Made by a program: the position numbers and the translations under genes. This document shows positions 61,730-64,000 of a DNA stretch of 64,000 nt, piece after piece. A model generated the notes under the pieces. The model made no database searches, was not told the origin of the DNA, and saw nothing but the letters and a program-made list of their open reading frames with translations. The DNA is from WTFY01 sp965205685. Lineage in GTDB: Bacteria; Pseudomonadota; Gammaproteobacteria; UBA4575. Where the stretch lies: NCBI GenBank assembly GCA_965205685.1, contig OZ242174.1:930001-994000 (forward strand), given 5' to 3'. Position 1 is the stretch's first letter; each line of letters begins with the position of its first letter.

Positions 61730-63850
61730 ATGAGCAAACACCCGATCGAGCCGTTGCTGCGCCCCCCGGTTGAGCTGTGGTCCGTACTCGTGGCCATATC
61801 TGCTGCGGCCATATCTGTGTTGGCCCCATGGGTGTTGCTGATGCCGCCAGGCATTGCCTGGGCAACGGCATCGGTGCTTGCCGTGTTCGCTGCGGTGCGC
61901 TTTCGCCAAGCCTTGCAAGTGATTCGGTATCAGCGTGGCCTGCACCGCTTACCGGATTACCGGCTGCATCCAGGGAAGATCCCGCTTTCTCGTCACAGCC
62001 TGTTTCTGGGCCGGGGGTTTCGCTGGACCCAGAAACATACGCAGCGCCTGCGAGATACCATCCGGCCCGAGGTACAGCACTACGTGCAGCCAGGCGCGGC
62101 GTACCAGTGGGCACGCCGCCAGGAGGTGGCGTGGGAGGCGAAACCGGTCCGTGGCTTGCTGGCCCGCATGTTGCGTCGGCAGGCTTGGTGGAATCCCTTG
62201 GCCCCCCTGCCGGCAGTGGGTGGCAAATCCGCCCTGCACGCGGTTGAGCCCAACGAGCAGGATATCTGGATGGATCTCGGCGAGAGGGTAGGCCATACCC
62301 TGGTCCTGGGTACGACACGTGTTGGCAAGACGCGGCTCGCGGAATTGCTGATCACCCAGGACATCCGTCGCGGCGACACGGTGATCGTATTTGACCCCAA
62401 AGGGGATGCGGGCCTTTTGCGGCGCGTGTACGTGGAAGCCAGGCGCGCGGGCCGTGAAGGGGAATTCTACATGTTCCATCTCGGTTATCCCGAGATCTCG
62501 GCCCGGTACAATGCCATCGGCAATTACTCGCGCATCACGGAGGTCGCCACGCGCATTGCCAACCAGCTGCCGAGCGCAGGTAATTCTGCCGCGTTCAAGG
62601 AATTTGCATGGCGGTTCGTGAACATCATCGCCCGCGCCCTTGCGGCGCTGGGACGACGTCCGGACTATCACCAGGTGCGCCGTTACATCAACGACATTGA
62701 GCCGCTGTTCGTGGAATATGCGAAGGAGTATCTCGCCCGTGAAGGGGATGAGAGCTGGCAGGACAAGGTGTCAGAGATGGCCGCCGGCATCAAGGAGCGT
62801 AACTTGCCAGCCTCGCTGCGTGGTCGAAATGGCGAAGCGATTGCCCTGATGCGCCATCTGCAGGCGCAAGGCCATTATGATCCCGTGCTCGAGGGGCTCG
62901 TCTCGGCTTTCAAGTACGACAAAACCTACTTCGACAAGATCGTCAGCTCTGTGGGCCCGCTAATGGAGAAGCTGACCACCGGAAGTATCGCTGCGCTTAT
63001 CTCGCCGGACTACCTGGACCCGCACGACTCGCGTCCCATATTCGAGTGGATGGACGTGATCCGCCGCAAGGGGATTGTCTATATCGGCCTTGATGCCTTG
63101 AGCGACACCACGGTGGCCAGTGCAGTGGGCAATTCCATGTTTGCGGACCTGGTTTCTGTCGCGGGCCAGATCTACAAGTACGGTGTGGGCGAGGGTCCCC
63201 CGAGCAGCACCCATTGCAAGGATCTGCCGACCGTCTCCATGCACGCGGACGAGTTCAACGAACTCATCGGTGAGGAGTTCGTACCGTTACTGAACAAGGC
63301 GGGCGGCGCGGGTTTCCAGGTCACGGCCTACACCCAGACCTGGTCAGACGTGGAAGCGCGCATCGGTAGCCGGGCCAAGGCTCGGCAGGTGGCTGGCAAT
63401 TTCAATACGCTGATCATGCTGCGCGTCAAGGAGCTGTCCACGGCCGAGATGATGACCGACCAGCTCCCCAAGGTCGAGGTGTTCACGCTGATGAGTGTTT
63501 CCGGCGTAGATGATTCATCGGATCCAGCCTCTGGCATCGATTTTCGCTCACGAAACGAGGATCGCATCAGTGTCTCGGAGGTGGCGATGCTGACCCCTGC
63601 GGAAATGGTGGTGCTGCCCAAGGGCCAGGCCTTTGCACTGCTTGAGGGCGGGCAGCTGTGGAAACTGCGCATTCCCTTGCCGGACAGCCGTGACGATATT
63701 GCGATGCCGGCCGCACTTGTCGAGATCGCCAACACGATGCAAAGGACGTATGTCACCAACGAGCAGTGGTACCGAATGCCGGTGCCGTGGTGGCAGGAGG
63801 GCGGCGAATCCCTGGAGTCGGGTGTCCCGCCGCCCGCTGGCAGTGAGTGA
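61730..63850 (+). CDS. traD: Conjugative coupling protein TraD (SXT/TOL type)
   Basis: 706-residue inner-membrane VirD4/TraD ATPase that brings the relaxase-DNA complex to the secretion channel. Two N-terminal membrane helices (about 17-38 and 41-60); Walker A GTTRVGKT at 194-201; Walker B region VSMHADEFNEL near 502-512. Length and motifs match the SXT/TOL subfamily (TIGR03743). Confidence 0.95.
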   Translation: MSKHPIEPLLRPPVELWSVLVAISAAAISVLAPWVLLMPPGIAWATASVLAVFAAVRFRQALQVIRYQRGLHRLPDYRLHPGKIPLSRHSLFLGRGFRWTQKHTQRLRDTIRPEVQHYVQPGAAYQWARRQEVAWEAKPVRGLLARMLRRQAWWNPLAPLPAVGGKSALHAVEPNEQDIWMDLGERVGHTLVLGTTRVGKTRLAELLITQDIRRGDTVIVFDPKGDAGLLRRVYVEARRAGREGEFYMFHLGYPEISARYNAIGNYSRITEVATRIANQLPSAGNSAAFKEFAWRFVNIIARALAALGRRPDYHQVRRYINDIEPLFVEYAKEYLAREGDESWQDKVSEMAAGIKERNLPASLRGRNGEAIALMRHLQAQGHYDPVLEGLVSAFKYDKTYFDKIVSSVGPLMEKLTTGSIAALISPDYLDPHDSRPIFEWMDVIRRKGIVYIGLDALSDTTVASAVGNSMFADLVSVAGQIYKYGVGEGPPSSTHCKDLPTVSMHADEFNELIGEEFVPLLNKAGGAGFQVTAYTQTWSDVEARIGSRAKARQVAGNFNTLIMLRVKELSTAEMMTDQLPKVEVFTLMSVSGVDDSSDPASGIDFRSRNEDRISVSEVAMLTPAEMVVLPKGQAFALLEGGQLWKLRIPLPDSRDDIAMPAALVEIANTMQRTYVTNEQWYRMPVPWWQEGGESLESGVPPPAGSE

Positions 63851-64000
63851 GGCGGGACCAACAAAGCGGCACACGATCACCCGAAGGGGACTGATATCGA
63901 GAGGATTCGGTGTGCTGGCCCAGGCGCTGAAGTGGTTGTTGCTGGCCCTTGGGTTTTCAATCGCCATCGAGTGGGCGGGCATGGTGTTGTGGTGGCCTGA
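63843..64000 (+). CDS. TIGR03747-family ICE membrane protein (partial)
   Basis: Starts at GTG 63843, overlapping the traD end by eight bases, and runs off the window. The visible 52 residues include a membrane helix (ALKWLLLALGFSIAIEWAGM) with VLWWP after it, the start of the TIGR03747/PFL_4697 group that follows traD in these elements. Confidence 0.75.
   Translation, partial: MSEAGPTKRHTITRRGLISRGFGVLAQALKWLLLALGFSIAIEWAGMVLWWP

Larger units (their letters stand above)
46215..64000. mobile_element. Integrative conjugative element (PFGI-1/SXT-TOL type), left part
   Basis: From tRNA-Arg to the window end nearly every gene belongs to a known ICE set: integrase next to the tRNA, excisionase-like protein, S24 repressor/Cro pair, PFGI-1 type ParB, STY4528-like replication protein, PFL_4669 family, DUF3577, RadC, then PilL, TIGR03759, transglycosylase, TIGR03765, SXT/TOL-type TraD and TIGR03747. 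The relaxase, VirB4-like ATPase, cargo and right attachment site would lie beyond 64000. Confidence 0.93.

Overview
The window is chromosomal DNA of a gammaproteobacterium. Its core gene neighbourhoods are typical of that class: aspS-nudB-yebC-ruvCAB-ybgC-tolQRAB-pal-cpoB-queE-queC, ilvN-ilvC-psd/pssA-leuA, recA-recX-alaS-lysC-csrA-tRNA-Ser-tRNA-Arg, and the outer-envelope genes (Tol-Pal, BepA-like protease, TonB receptor). I cannot name genus or species from sequence alone. GC content is moderate to high and most core genes are on the + strand.

Layout. 1-13.3 kb is an almost uninterrupted housekeeping block: translation (aspS), nucleotide clean-up (nudB), Holliday junction processing (ruvCAB), the Tol-Pal cell-division/envelope machine, and two preQ0 genes, ending in tRNA-Lys(UUU). 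13.3-16.2 kb is a small apparent island bounded by the tRNA-Lys 3' half and a diverged second copy of that half; its only clear gene is an orphan tandem SagB/ThcOx-type oxidoreductase, next to about 1 kb of structured non-coding DNA. 16.2-20.3 kb holds a TonB-dependent receptor, a small unknown gene and a Fur-like site. 20.3-24.7 kb has acs (broken by one base in a G run), a cysteine hydrolase, a BepA-like metalloprotease and a TusA-like protein. 24.8-30 kb is branched-chain amino acid and phospholipid synthesis: ilvN, ilvC, a Psd-like protein with a changed self-cleavage site, pssA, a leucine-rich leader peptide with an attenuator, and leuA. 30-46.2 kb covers DNA repair, translation and tRNA modification (udg, rimI, prfC, cmoAB, mutS, pncC, recA, recX, alaS), lysC, csrA with visible self-regulation sites, an ammonium transporter, and tRNA-Ser and tRNA-Arg.

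From tRNA-Arg(ACG) at 46.2 kb to the window end lies the left part of an integrative and conjugative element of the PFGI-1/SXT-TOL type. In order: a tyrosine integrase reading toward the tRNA, an excisionase-like HTH protein, an S24 repressor with a divergent Cro-like gene, a ParB-family protein, DUF2857, the STY4528-type replication protein, a PFL_4669-type protein, a ParM/StbA actin-like protein, DUF3577, RadC, DUF6573, a second integrase-like protein, and the start of the transfer region (PilL, TIGR03759, lytic transglycosylase, TIGR03765, TraD coupling protein, and the start of TIGR03747). Relaxase, mating-pair ATPase and cargo are not in view.

The least explained DNA is inside this element, between about 52.1 and 57.2 kb. 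It has two copies of a palindromic leader module, a 19-nt palindromic site present twice in opposite orientation, a perfect 15-bp inverted repeat, a series of strong GC-rich hairpins, one before each small gene, and a 25-codon ORF with a near-perfect ribosome binding site. I infer a shared control and/or transfer-origin system there; this is a hypothesis from sequence patterns only.
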